Positions 36,173 to 44,760 of a DNA stretch of 64,000 nt are shown piece after piece; position 1 is the first letter of the stretch, and every line of letters starts with the position of its first letter. The notes under the pieces are model-generated. The model was given only the letters and a program-made list of their open reading frames with translations, was not told the DNA's origin and did not search any database. A program made the position numbers and the translations under genes. This DNA is from Serratia quinivorans (GTDB lineage Bacteria > Pseudomonadota > Gammaproteobacteria > Enterobacterales > Enterobacteriaceae), in NCBI GenBank assembly GCA_900457075.1, contig UGYN01000002.1, positions 4,402,001 to 4,466,000 of the forward strand, in the 5' to 3' direction.

Positions 36173-37648
36173 TTAGTTCCCCAGCCCACCGAGGCACAGG
36201 TACTTAATCTCAAGATAATCCTCGATACCGTATTTTGACCCCTCACGGCCCAGCCCGGAGTTTTTAACCCCGCCGAAGGGGGCGACTTCGGTGGAAATCA
36301 GCCCTTCATTAATGCCGACGATGCCGTATTCCAGCGCCTCGGCGACGCGCATGACCCGGCCAATATCCCGGCTGTAGAAGTACGAGGCCAGGCCAAACGG
36401 CGTGTCATTGGCCAGCTCAATGGCTTCGGCTTCGCTATTGAAACGGATCAGCGGTGCTACCGGGCCAAAGGTCTCTTCATGGAAGATTTTGGCCTGTCGT
36501 GGCACCTCGGTCAGAATGGTCGGCGTAAAGAAATTATTGCCCAGCGCATGGGGTTTGCCTCCCAGCAGAACCCTGGCACCCAACTGCACCGCGTCGGCGA
36601 TATGCTCGTTGACCTTTTCCACGGCGGCCGGGTTAATTAACGGGCCGATAGTCACTCCGTCGTCCAGGCCGTTGCCGACCTTAAGCTTTTCTACCGCCGC
36701 CTTCAGTTTTTCGGCGAAAGCGTCGTAGATGCCGTCCTGAACCAGAAAACGGTTGGTACACACGCAGGTCTGGCCGGCATTGCGGTATTTGGAAGCGACT
36801 GCGCCTGTCACAGCGGCGTCCAGATCGGCATCGTCAAACACGATAAACGGCGCGTTGCCGCCCAGCTCCATACTGGTCTTTTTGATGGTCGGGGCACACT
36901 GTGCCAGCAGTTGCGCACCGACCTCGGTGCTGCCGGTGAAGGAGAGCTTGCGTACGTCCGGGTTGGCGGTCAATTCCGCCCCTATGGCCTGGCTCGGGCC
37001 GGTGATAACGTTGCAGACGCCGGCCGGTAAGCCCGCACGCTCGGCCAGCACGGCGATGGCCAGTGCAGAGAAGGGAGTTTGGCTGGCGGGGCGGATCACC
37101 CCGGTACAGCCCGCAGCCCAGCCGGGGCCTGCTTTACGGGTGATCATCGCCGCCGGGAAATTCCACGGCGTAATGGCCGCGAAGACCCCAATCGGCTCTT
37201 TCTGCACGATAATGCGGCGCCCTGCCTGGGGCTGCGGAATGGTGTCGCCGTAGACGCGTTTGCCTTCTTCGGCAAACCACTCGATAAAGGACGCCGCGTA
37301 GGCAATCTCACCCCGGCTTTCAGCCAGCGGCTTGCCCTGTTCTGCGGTCATGATCAGCGCCAAATCGTCCTGATTCTCCATCATCAACTCGAACAGGCGG
37401 CGCAGTTTGCCGGCACGTTCTTTGGCGGTCAATGCGCGCCAGGCCGGCTGGGCCTTTTTCGCGGCAGCGATCGCCAATGCGGTTTCCCTGGCGCCGAACG
37501 CCGGCACCTGACCGACCCGTTCGCCGGTGGCAGGATTGTGGATCTTGATGCTCTGGTCGCCTTTGATCGGCAGCCATTGCCCATCGATATAGTTGGCCTC
37601 GCGGAACAGCGCAGGATCTTTGAGGGTGGCAGAGAAGTGATTGCTCAT
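36173..37648 (-). CDS. gabD: Succinate-semialdehyde dehydrogenase (GabD type)
   Basis: Oxidises succinate semialdehyde to succinate, the last step of GABA use. The 491 residues (start 37648; frame open 18 codons upstream) fit GabD (482). The catalytic pair is present: Glu in MELGGNAPF and Cys in YRNAGQTCVCTNRF. The cofactor stretch reads RKAGPGWAAGCTGVIRPASQTPF, whereas GabD normally has GPALAAGCTMVLKPASQTPF. Thus the Lys that contacts the adenine ribose/phosphate is Arg186, and three other residues are changed. No gabT or gabP lies next to it, so it is probably a secondary copy with another semialdehyde possible. Confidence 0.85.
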   Translation of the reverse strand: MSNHFSATLKDPALFREANYIDGQWLPIKGDQSIKIHNPATGERVGQVPAFGARETALAIAAAKKAQPAWRALTAKERAGKLRRLFELMMENQDDLALIMTAEQGKPLAESRGEIAYAASFIEWFAEEGKRVYGDTIPQPQAGRRIIVQKEPIGVFAAITPWNFPAAMITRKAGPGWAAGCTGVIRPASQTPFSALAIAVLAERAGLPAGVCNVITGPSQAIGAELTANPDVRKLSFTGSTEVGAQLLAQCAPTIKKTSMELGGNAPFIVFDDADLDAAVTGAVASKYRNAGQTCVCTNRFLVQDGIYDAFAEKLKAAVEKLKVGNGLDDGVTIGPLINPAAVEKVNEHIADAVQLGARVLLGGKPHALGNNFFTPTILTEVPRQAKIFHEETFGPVAPLIRFNSEAEAIELANDTPFGLASYFYSRDIGRVMRVAEALEYGIVGINEGLISTEVAPFGGVKNSGLGREGSKYGIEDYLEIKYLCLGGLGN

Positions 37649-37865
37649 CGGTTTTCTTCCTTTTTCAGAATTCAACACAGGGTGACCTATCCCAAACGGC
37701 ACCCCTTTACCCTAGCAAACTTTTCCGCCGCTATTTGCCCGATCCGTGGCAACAAATCAATTTACCGTCAAGCGCACCTTCTGTACAAAAAACATCCGCA
37801 GTCGGGCTGATACTGAAATCAGCAGGCATATGACCCTTTTCGATGTGATTAAAAGGAGTGTGCAA

Positions 37866-38075
37866 ATGATGAAATCAGTGGACAGACATCTTTATGGCGG
37901 CGGAGAAATGGACTTTTTGGCTTCCAGTATTGCATTGATGGAGTGGCAGGGGCGAGAGGTGGACGCCGGCAAAGTGGCCGGCAATATGTCGGAGTCGCAA
38001 AGCCGCTTGTTCTTTGAACGCCTGAGCTATTTCCGCCAGCTTTATCAGACTTCGAGCGTGGAACACAGCGTATAA
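37866..38075 (+). CDS. Small protein of unknown function (69 residues)
   Basis: Acidic-to-neutral, probably helical protein, with a segment EMDFLASSIALMEWQGREVDAGKVAGNMSESQSRLFFERLSYFRQLYQ. AGGAG lies seven bases upstream of the ATG at 37866; the frame is open 40 codons further but without a ribosome site. It is followed by a strong hairpin. In size and helical pattern it faintly recalls the enterobacterial YmgB/AriR-like small regulators, but I cannot assign it. Confidence 0.6.
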   Translation: MMKSVDRHLYGGGEMDFLASSIALMEWQGREVDAGKVAGNMSESQSRLFFERLSYFRQLYQTSSVEHSV

Positions 38076-38083
38076 ACTCCTTA

Positions 38084-38111
38084 CATCCCCTCTCTTTTGG
38101 GAGAGGGGATG
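38084..38111. terminator. Palindromic hairpin of the CCCTCTC/GAGAGGG type
   Basis: CATCCCCTCTC pairs perfectly with GAGAGGGGATG around a six-base loop, nine bases after the stop of the 69-residue protein and before the converging PNPOx-like gene. It is related to the elements at 3364 and 45694. Confidence 0.65.
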
Positions 38112-38134
38112 TTCATCCGCATAACTGTGCAGAT

Positions 38135-39049
38135 TTATACTGACCATACCCCGGTGTTCAGCGTTGCCGGGGAGAACTCAAGATTGCGGCCGCGCCACGG
38201 TAGCGCTTGCGAAAAACGCCAAGCATTCTGTATATCGAAACGCCAGTAGCGTTCCGCACCAGCCACCCCTTGGCCCATCTCTGCTTGCCAGAGGATCTGC
38301 GTTTCCCCCTGCAAATGTAAAACATCCCCGCGTTCAAAATCGATAAACAGCAACGCCGCTCGCGGCTGCGCCAACAGATTACCCAGGGTATTCATATAGC
38401 GATTGCCACGAAAATCCGGTATCCACAGAGCGCTTCCCTCCAGATAGATAAACCCCGGCTTTCCGCCCCGGTGCGAAATATCCACGCCACCTTGCGCCAG
38501 CGTGGTATGGGCAGCACTGGCCACGAAACAGGTATCCGCGTTGCGAATCAACGCCTGTGCCGCTGCGTCAAGCCGAGTGAGATATTCAATTGGCGCGGGG
38601 TTGGCAGGGGCCGGATACAGCTCGCGCCGCTGAATATACTGCGGACAGTTGCCGAAGCTTTGCCTGACTTCGATCTCAAGGCGGTTTTTGTCGGTACGTC
38701 CGATCACACCGTTGACGCGGTTACGGCGTCGGTTGCTAAAATCCAGCCCCAGGGCACCTATCGGCTGGCCGGATTGCAGTGCCGCCTGCGCCGGATCGTC
38801 GCTGCGGCGTGGGGTACTGATGCGCAGGTGGGTGCTGTCCGGCGTGCGTAAAAAACCGGGTGGGCCACTAAACAGCGTAGCCACCGGCCAACCCTGCTCG
38901 TCCAGCGTGGCGACAAACAGGTAAGGCAGTGCCTCGAAAAACTTACGATGCTGGTCGGGCATATTGGGGAAAATACCGCCGCCCACCTGGTCAAATCCGG
39001 CCAGGGTCTGGGCACGTAGTTCATCGGGGTGGAACATCTGCGGGATCAT
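38135..39049 (-). CDS. Pyridoxamine-5'-phosphate-oxidase-like FMN-binding protein
   Basis: 304-residue protein with two split-barrel flavin-binding halves: LPYLFVATLDEQGWPVATLFSGPPGFL at the start and ADTCFVASAAHTTLAQGGVDISHRGGKPGFIYLEGSALWIPDFRGNRYMNTLGNL in the middle, the typical pattern of PNPOx-like proteins that act on small oxidised compounds. The true start is the ATG at 39049; upstream the frame only overlaps the GST gene. It begins five bases after the GST stop, so the two are cotranscribed. Substrate unknown. Confidence 0.8.
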   Translation of the reverse strand: MIPQMFHPDELRAQTLAGFDQVGGGIFPNMPDQHRKFFEALPYLFVATLDEQGWPVATLFSGPPGFLRTPDSTHLRISTPRRSDDPAQAALQSGQPIGALGLDFSNRRRNRVNGVIGRTDKNRLEIEVRQSFGNCPQYIQRRELYPAPANPAPIEYLTRLDAAAQALIRNADTCFVASAAHTTLAQGGVDISHRGGKPGFIYLEGSALWIPDFRGNRYMNTLGNLLAQPRAALLFIDFERGDVLHLQGETQILWQAEMGQGVAGAERYWRFDIQNAWRFSQALPWRGRNLEFSPATLNTGVWSV

Positions 39050-39054
39050 CGGAT

Positions 39055-39672
39055 TTACCTCTCGACGGGGGACGGCAGCGACGGCATGGCGAAGAAGCCG
39101 GGCAATGCGGCAATGCGCGTTACCCAGCGTTGAATTGCCGGGTAAGGGGCCAGCGAAATACCACCTTCCGGCGCTACGGCCACATAGCTGTAGCAGGCCA
39201 GATCGCCAATGGTGGCCTGTTCCGTCGCCAGGAATTGACGTTGGGTCAGATGCTGCTCCATCTGTGGCAGGAAGCGTGCGCTGACGGCCTGCGCGGCCTG
39301 ATAATCTTCTGGCACCCCAAACTGGGCGATCAAACGAGCGGAAGCCGGCCCATAGCGGACCTCTCCCGCCGCTTTGGACAACCATTCCTGCACCTGTGCG
39401 GCCAGCGCTGGCGCCTCTGGCAACCAGTGGCTGTCCGGCGCATAGCGTTTGGCCAGATACACCAGAATGGCGTTGCTGTCGGCCAGCGCCAAATCGCCAT
39501 CGAGCAACACCGGGATCTGGCCGAAAGGGTTCAGGCGCAGAAAGGCTTCGCTTTGGCGCACCGCCGCGGGGGCTTCGATAAATTCATACGGCAGTTCGAG
39601 CATCCGCAACAGCAACTCCACGCGGTGGACGTGGCCGGAAAGCGGGGTACCGTACAGTTTTAGCTTTTGCAT
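39055..39672 (-). CDS. Glutathione S-transferase family protein
   Basis: 205-residue protein with an N-terminal thioredoxin-like domain (MQKLKLYGTPLSGHVHRVELLLRMLELPYEFIE, NPFGQIPVLLDGDLALADSNAILVYLAKRY) and an all-helical C-terminal domain (ATIGDLACYSYVAVAPEGG). Pro and the 'ADSNAI' glutathione-binding motif are present. Start at 39672 follows AGGAG. It forms a two-gene unit with the PNPOx-like gene and is divergent from a LysR regulator. Perhaps detoxification of electrophiles, by family. Confidence 0.88.
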   Translation of the reverse strand: MQKLKLYGTPLSGHVHRVELLLRMLELPYEFIEAPAAVRQSEAFLRLNPFGQIPVLLDGDLALADSNAILVYLAKRYAPDSHWLPEAPALAAQVQEWLSKAAGEVRYGPASARLIAQFGVPEDYQAAQAVSARFLPQMEQHLTQRQFLATEQATIGDLACYSYVAVAPEGGISLAPYPAIQRWVTRIAALPGFFAMPSLPSPVER

Positions 39673-39770
39673 AATCACACTCCTGAAGGATTTTAATCAG
39701 CATACTCTTGCAGTCGGTGAGCGAAATCCGGCAATCTGGAAATTAATAATTTCAATTTATGGAATAGTCT

Positions 39771-40676
39771 ATGGATCGGTTGGACGAACTGGCGATTTTT
39801 GTAGCGGTGATCCAGCACGGCAGCCTGGCCGCCGCCGGTCGCAAACTGCGACGTTCCGCCCCGGCAGTGACCCGGGCCATCGCCTCGCTGGAGCAGCGTT
39901 TTGGCGCCCGGCTGGTTGAACGCACTACACGGCGGCTGGCCCCGACCGAAGCCGGGCTGCGGCTGGCGGAGCGCGCGCATTTACTGCTGCATGAATACCA
40001 GGCGGCGGTACTGGATACGGCGGATACCCAGCTCAGCGGCCTGCTGCGCATTACCTCGCCGGTGCAGTTCGGGCGCAAGCACGTGGCACCGGTGGTCATG
40101 GCGTTTCTCGATCTTTATCCGCAGATGCAAATTGAAATGGTGCTCAACGATCGCAACCTGGATTTGATCGACGAGGGGCTGGACGTGGCGGTGCGCATCG
40201 GCCATTTGCAGGACTCTTCCCGCGTGGCGCGTCGGTTGGGGCAGGTATCCCGGGTGACGGTCGCCAGTCCGGCCTATCTGGCGCTACGCGGCGAGCCATT
40301 GGAACCGGCGCAGTTGGTCGATCATGACACCATCGTCGGCACCCAGCGGGCGTCGCTGCGCGAATGGCGGTTTGGCCCACAGGAAAACGGTGACAGGGTA
40401 AGGCTGACGCCGCGCTTGCTGCTCAACGAAGTCGAAACCCAGTTGCTGGCGGCGCGAGCCGGCAAGGGCATCGCCCGGTTGCTGTCGTATCAGGTGGCGG
40501 ACGATCTGGCAGTGGGGACGCTGGTGCGTTTGCTGCCGGCGTTTGAACCCTTGCCGATGCCGGTGCAGCTGGTGGCGCAAAATAGCCAACGCATGCCGCT
40601 AAAGGTACGGACCTTCTGGGATTATGCCTGGCAGGAATTAAGTCAATTGGCGCAAATTCAGCCGCCGTTAAAATAG
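39771..40676 (+). CDS. LysR-family regulator divergent from the GST gene
   Basis: 301-residue regulator with N-terminal helix-turn-helix DELAIFVAVIQHGSLAAAGRKLRRSAPAVTRAIASLEQRFGARLVERTTRRLAPTEAG and an effector domain with LRITSPVQFGRKHVAPVVMAFLDLYPQMQIEMVLNDRNLDLIDEGLDVAVRIG. The 98-bp gap to the divergent GST gene is a natural place for its binding site. It precedes the hydrolase-RidA operon on the same strand, but a strong inverted repeat lies between. Confidence 0.88.
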   Translation: MDRLDELAIFVAVIQHGSLAAAGRKLRRSAPAVTRAIASLEQRFGARLVERTTRRLAPTEAGLRLAERAHLLLHEYQAAVLDTADTQLSGLLRITSPVQFGRKHVAPVVMAFLDLYPQMQIEMVLNDRNLDLIDEGLDVAVRIGHLQDSSRVARRLGQVSRVTVASPAYLALRGEPLEPAQLVDHDTIVGTQRASLREWRFGPQENGDRVRLTPRLLLNEVETQLLAARAGKGIARLLSYQVADDLAVGTLVRLLPAFEPLPMPVQLVAQNSQRMPLKVRTFWDYAWQELSQLAQIQPPLK

Positions 40677-40683
40677 CGATTCA

Positions 40684-40719
40684 GGCTCAATAAGTTTCAC
40701 TGGCTAAACTTATTGAGCC
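40684..40719. repeat. Perfect 14-bp inverted repeat behind the LysR gene
   Basis: GGCTCAATAAGTTT, an eight-base loop, and AAACTTATTGAGCC, starting eight bases after the LysR stop. It lacks a T-run, so it is either an unusual terminator or a large operator for the downstream operon starting at 40832. Confidence 0.7.
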
Positions 40720-40831
40720 GCGGAAAAGATTTATATTACCCTGCACGCATTGCTGCTGTTCACTTCTTGACAATATTATTCCCGGTGCTAATAGTTAACG
40801 CATATCTTAAATAATAAACGAAGTTTAATAT

Positions 40832-41626
40832 ATGAAACTTTTAGCGGGCAGTTACGATAACGGTTCGACGGTGGACAACGAGGATGAAATTCTGACCTCA
40901 TTCCAAACTCGCAGTCAGGCGGTTTATCAGCAAGTCCGCAGCGAACGTAATATTGCCTATGGGGATTCACCCCGGGAAGTTTTCGACTGGTTATATTCTG
41001 ACAAACCGCATCAGGGAACATTAATATTTATTCACGGAGGATATTGGCAATTTTGTTCCAGGGACGACTTTGCCTTTATTGCCACAGTGCCATTGGCGTT
41101 GGGTTTTGACGTGGTGCTGCTGGAATATACGCTGGCACCACAGGCCTCGCTTGACGATATTTGTCGGCAAACCGGTGTGGCGCTGAACGCGATTCAACAA
41201 CGCTTGGCGCCAAATAAACTCGCGCCGGTTTACCTGTGCGGCCATTCCGCCGGGGGGCATCTGGCCAGTTTCTGGCAGCATCATCCTATGGTCGACGCGG
41301 TGTTACCGATCAGCGGTATTTTCGAGCTGGAACCTCTGTTAACCACTTACGTTAACCGGCAGTTGCAGTTGACCCGGCAGCAAATTGCCCGCTTAAGCCC
41401 GGCGCGCAATATACCCGAACGCATCAAACCGATGACGCTGTTTTACGGCGCTGCCGAATTAGCGGAACTGATTGGCCAGTCGCGGCATTATTATGCTGCG
41501 CTGCAAGAAAAACAGCTGCCCGTCCGCCTGGTTGCGGTCGACGGCGCCAATCATTACAACGTGCTGGATTCACTGTTCGCCAGGGATGGGGCGTTGATCA
41601 GCCAGTTAACCACTACGGGGAAATAA
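40832..41626 (+). CDS. Alpha/beta hydrolase, kynurenine-formamidase-like
   Basis: 264-residue alpha/beta hydrolase. The oxyanion motif HGGYW is at 68-72 and the nucleophile elbow GHSAGG at 137-142 (Ser139); the catalytic His is in VDGANHYNVLDSLF. This combination, especially HGGYW, is characteristic of arylformamidases (KynB-like of the animal/yeast type) and related amidases. It is the first gene of a four-gene operon with RidA, an aminotransferase and an amino-acid permease, suggesting it removes an acyl, formyl or carbamoyl group from an amino acid or keto acid. No tryptophan dioxygenase or kynureninase gene is here. Confidence 0.75.
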   Translation: MKLLAGSYDNGSTVDNEDEILTSFQTRSQAVYQQVRSERNIAYGDSPREVFDWLYSDKPHQGTLIFIHGGYWQFCSRDDFAFIATVPLALGFDVVLLEYTLAPQASLDDICRQTGVALNAIQQRLAPNKLAPVYLCGHSAGGHLASFWQHHPMVDAVLPISGIFELEPLLTTYVNRQLQLTRQQIARLSPARNIPERIKPMTLFYGAAELAELIGQSRHYYAALQEKQLPVRLVAVDGANHYNVLDSLFARDGALISQLTTTGK

Positions 41627-41629
41627 ACC

Positions 41630-42001
41630 ATGCGTACCATTATCGATACCGGCTTGCCGGAAATTGGCCAACCCTTTTCCTGGGCGACTAAAGGCGGCGG
41701 CATGCTGTTCACCGCCCATGGCCCGGTCAGGCCCGACGGCAGCATTGAAACCGGTGAGCCGGAAAAACAAATTACTCTGACCTTTGATAATTTGGCCCGG
41801 ACGTTAAAGGCGGCAGATAGCCACAGCGATAATGTTCTGCAGGTAATTGTTTATCTCACCGATGTGAACGACGTTAAATTACTTGATGAAATTTATAAGC
41901 AATATTTTAATTATCCTTACCCTAATCGTTCAACGGTAATTGTTGACAAGCTGGTGGTGCCAGGCATGAAAATAGAAATAACCGTCACTGCTACCGCCTG
42001 A
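41630..42001 (+). CDS. RidA/YjgF-family enamine/imine deaminase-like protein
   Basis: 123-residue member of the Rid family, starting three bases after the hydrolase stop. It shows GGMLFTAHGPVRPDGSIETG, the DNLARTLKAADSHSDNVLQVIVYLTDVND core and the NRSTVIVDKLVVPGMKIEITVTA end. Rid proteins speed hydrolysis of reactive enamines/imines. In the usual RidA the substrate-binding Arg follows 'P.R'; here it is PNRSTV, so the carboxylate-binding Arg appears kept. Likely serves an intermediate of the pathway encoded by its neighbours. Confidence 0.85.
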   Translation: MRTIIDTGLPEIGQPFSWATKGGGMLFTAHGPVRPDGSIETGEPEKQITLTFDNLARTLKAADSHSDNVLQVIVYLTDVNDVKLLDEIYKQYFNYPYPNRSTVIVDKLVVPGMKIEITVTATA

Positions 42002-42060
42002 AAATAGATAACTATAATCCCCACCTGCAAATTCATTAAATAATGAATTAAGGAATCGCT

Positions 42061-43249
42061 ATGTTTAATCACATTGGCCGTTCGGCGGCCGATCCTATTA
42101 TGTCGTTGATGGAAGCTTATTTACGGGATGAAAATACGCAGAAAGTTAATCTGGGTATTGGTCTTTATTACGATCAGCAAGGGCGGATCCCGCTGATGCA
42201 GGCGGTTGAGGCCGCCGAGCTGCAGTTGCTCGAACAGCGTCGCCCGCATGGATATCCGCCGATAGAAGGCTCGGCACTCTTTGCCCAGCAGGTGCAGACC
42301 TTGTTGTTCGGCGAAGCGGCATCAGCGTCGATTAGCACGGTGCAAACCGTTGGCGGTTCAGGCGCTCTGAAGCTGGCGGCGGATTTTATCCATCACTACC
42401 TGTCCCGCCATGATATCTGGGTGTCAGATCCTACCTGGGCCAACCATTGGGCGATCTTCGAGGGCGCCGGGCTGAAGGTACATACCTATCCGTATTTCGA
42501 TGAGGCCAACGGCGGCCTGCGTTTTGACGCCATGCTCGATACGTTGGACAGCCTGCCGGAAGGCAGCGTGGTGCTGTTGCATCCTTGCTGTCATAACCCG
42601 ACCGGTACCGATCTCAGCCCGGCGCAGTGGCGTGCCACGCTTGAGGTGGTGCAGCGCCGCCGCCTGCTGCCGTTGTTCGATATTGCCTATCAGGGCTTTG
42701 GCGATGGTCTGGACGAGGATTGTTTCGCGCTGCGTGAGGCATTGAAAACCGACCTGGAATTTTTTGGTCGCCAATTCGTTTTCGAAAAACGTCGCGCTGT
42801 ATGGCCAGCGGCTGGGTGGGCTTTCGGTCCGTTGCGCCAGCCAGGAGAGTGCGAACAACGTCAAGGGTGCGTTGAAAACCTTGATCCGCCGCAGCTATTC
42901 CTGCCCGCCGACTCACGGCAGCCAGATTGTGGAAACGCTGTTGGCGGATGCCAACTTGCGCCAGCAGTGGGAAAGCGAACTGGCCGGCATGCGTCAACGT
43001 ATCAAACAGATGCGTCAAACCCTGGCTAACGGGCTGGAGCAGGGCGGTTCGCCGTTGGACTACCGGCGCATTCGCGACCAGAAAGGCATGTTCAGTTACA
43101 CCGGGCTGAACCCGCAGCAGCTCGAGCGGCTACGGCAAGATTACGCCATCTATCTGGTGGCGCCCGGCCGCATGTGTTTGCCCGGCCTGAATCAAAACAA
43201 TGTCGACTACGTGACTGCCGCCATCCTGGATGTCACCCGTACTGTGTGA
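42061..43249 (+). pseudogene. Class I aminotransferase (TyrB/AspC family), frameshifted
   Basis: Aromatic/aspartate-type aminotransferase, intact length about 395 residues, split by one extra T in a run of six at 42760-42765. The first frame gives MFNHIGRSAADPIMSLMEAYLRD through VVLLHPCCHNPTGTDLSPAQW and ALKTDLEF; one base later the frame continues LVANSFSKNVALYGQRLGGLSV (PLP Lys in SFSKN) to the end at 43249. Without the extra base the join is exactly collinear. The gene lies between ridA and an amino-acid permease in one operon. Either a sequencing error or a recent mutation; nothing else is degraded. Confidence 0.85.
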
Positions 43250-43265
43250 ATAAGGTAGGACCGCC

Positions 43266-44666
43266 ATGAAACAGATGAAAGGTTTTGAAGAAATTGCGCG
43301 GCGGCAGGGCGGGTTGAAGAAACAGCTCACCGCCGGGCAGATGACCATGCTGGCGATAGGTGGGGCGATCGGCACCGGGCTGTTTCTTGGCAGTGCCTAT
43401 GCCATTCAGATGGCCGGCCCCAGCGTCCTGTTGAGCTATTTTATCGGCGGCGTGGTGGCGTTGTTGCTGATGGGCTGCCTGGCGGAGATGACCTCTGAAC
43501 ACCCGACGCCGGGCTCTTTTGGTGACTATGCCGAGTTTTACATCAGTCCGCTGTTCGGTTTTCTGGTGCGTTATTCCTACTGGTCCTGCGTAGTGTTGGC
43601 GGTGGGCACCGAGGTTACCGCCATCGGTATGTATATGCAGTTCTGGTTCCCGACCACGCCGATTTGGCCCTGGGTGCTGCTGTTTTCTGCGGCAGTCATC
43701 GTCATCAATGTGATTGGCGTCAAGTCCTTCGGCCAGGTGGAGTATGCGCTGTCGACCATCAAGGTGGTGGCCATCGCGGCCTTTATCGCCATTGGCATCG
43801 GCATTTTGGTGTTTTCCGCTAACCCGGCCTACGGCATACACAACTTTACCGCCAATGGCGGCTTCTTCCCGTTTGGTGTCAAGGGCATGTGGTTCGCGGT
43901 GATCGTGTCGATTTTCAGCTACCTGAGCATTGAGATGATCGCAGTAGCCGCCGGTGAAGCCAAAAACCCGGTGATCGCGGTGAAAACTGCCTTCAAGGGT
44001 ACCATCTTGCGGCTGTTTATTTTTTATATGCTGTCGATTGCGCTGATGCTGGCGATCGTTCCCTGGCGGCAGTCCGGCACCGGTGAAAGCCCGTTCCTGA
44101 TGGCGATGAACGTGATCCACTTGCCTGCCGCCGCCGGTATCTTCAACTTTATCGTGCTGGTGGCCGCGCTGTCGGCGATGAACAGCCAGTTGTATATCAC
44201 CACCCGCATGATGTTCTCACTGTCGCGTGCCGGTCAGGCACCGGCGGCGCTGGGCCGGGTCAGCAAACGCGGCATTCCGGTGAACGCGCTGGCGATGTCG
44301 TGCATTGGCATTGTGGTGTCGATCGTGCTGAGCCTGGTTTATCCGGAGAAATCCTTTGCCGCCATGATGTCTATTTCGGTGTACGGCGCTTGCTTTACCT
44401 GGCTGATGATTTTTGTCACTCACCTGTTTTTCCGTCGCCAGCATCGCCAAACTCACCTGAAATTTCGCATGTGGGGCTTCCCCTATACCACGCTGGCCGG
44501 TGCCGGTTTGATGACCGCACTGTTGATCTCAACGGCGTTCACCGAGTTTTTCAAGATGACGCTGTGGTTCGGCATCCCGTTCACTCTGCTGCTGGTGGCG
44601 ATCTATTTCTTCTATAGCCGCCATCAGCCGCTGCCCACCGCGATGGAAACGCCGGAGTTAGAGTAA
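43266..44666 (+). CDS. Amino-acid permease (APC family)
   Basis: 466-residue, twelve-helix permease of the amino-acid transporter group of the APC superfamily. It starts KKQLTAGQMTMLAIGGAIGTGLFLGSAYAIQMAGPSVLLSY, the consensus TM1 substrate motif of the group, and includes the FSYLSIEMIAVAAGEAKNP region of TM6. It follows the aminotransferase gene by 16 bases. As the uptake component it should supply the amino acid degraded by the operon; substrate not identifiable, aromatic amino acids plausible given the TyrB-type aminotransferase. Confidence 0.88.
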   Translation: MKQMKGFEEIARRQGGLKKQLTAGQMTMLAIGGAIGTGLFLGSAYAIQMAGPSVLLSYFIGGVVALLLMGCLAEMTSEHPTPGSFGDYAEFYISPLFGFLVRYSYWSCVVLAVGTEVTAIGMYMQFWFPTTPIWPWVLLFSAAVIVINVIGVKSFGQVEYALSTIKVVAIAAFIAIGIGILVFSANPAYGIHNFTANGGFFPFGVKGMWFAVIVSIFSYLSIEMIAVAAGEAKNPVIAVKTAFKGTILRLFIFYMLSIALMLAIVPWRQSGTGESPFLMAMNVIHLPAAAGIFNFIVLVAALSAMNSQLYITTRMMFSLSRAGQAPAALGRVSKRGIPVNALAMSCIGIVVSIVLSLVYPEKSFAAMMSISVYGACFTWLMIFVTHLFFRRQHRQTHLKFRMWGFPYTTLAGAGLMTALLISTAFTEFFKMTLWFGIPFTLLLVAIYFFYSRHQPLPTAMETPELE

Positions 44667-44715
44667 AGTGGTTTGCTGATAATGTCGTTATCTGGCTCTG
44701 GCAATAAACCACTTT
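44665..44715. promoter_or_regulatory. Inverted pair of MocR-type boxes upstream of eamA
   Basis: AAAGTGGTTT at 44665-44674 and its exact reverse complement AAACCACTTT at 44706-44715, 41 bases centre to centre (about four helical turns). The same box TAAACCACTTT is found at 47245-47255 upstream of the MocR gene. The first copy overlaps the end of the permease gene. GGAGAATAAGG follows at 44720. Confidence 0.65.
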
Positions 44716-44760
44716 AACCGGAGAATAAGGGATCTTTCGCAGGTGTCGAGTGGTGTTGCC

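Noticed and set aside
40832-43249. Complete kynurenine pathway
   Set aside because: Only a formamidase-like hydrolase and an aminotransferase are present; tryptophan dioxygenase and kynureninase are missing.
43233-44120. Minus-strand frame of 295 codons
   Set aside because: Antisense of the amino-acid permease with the same His/Arg/Gln-rich signature.
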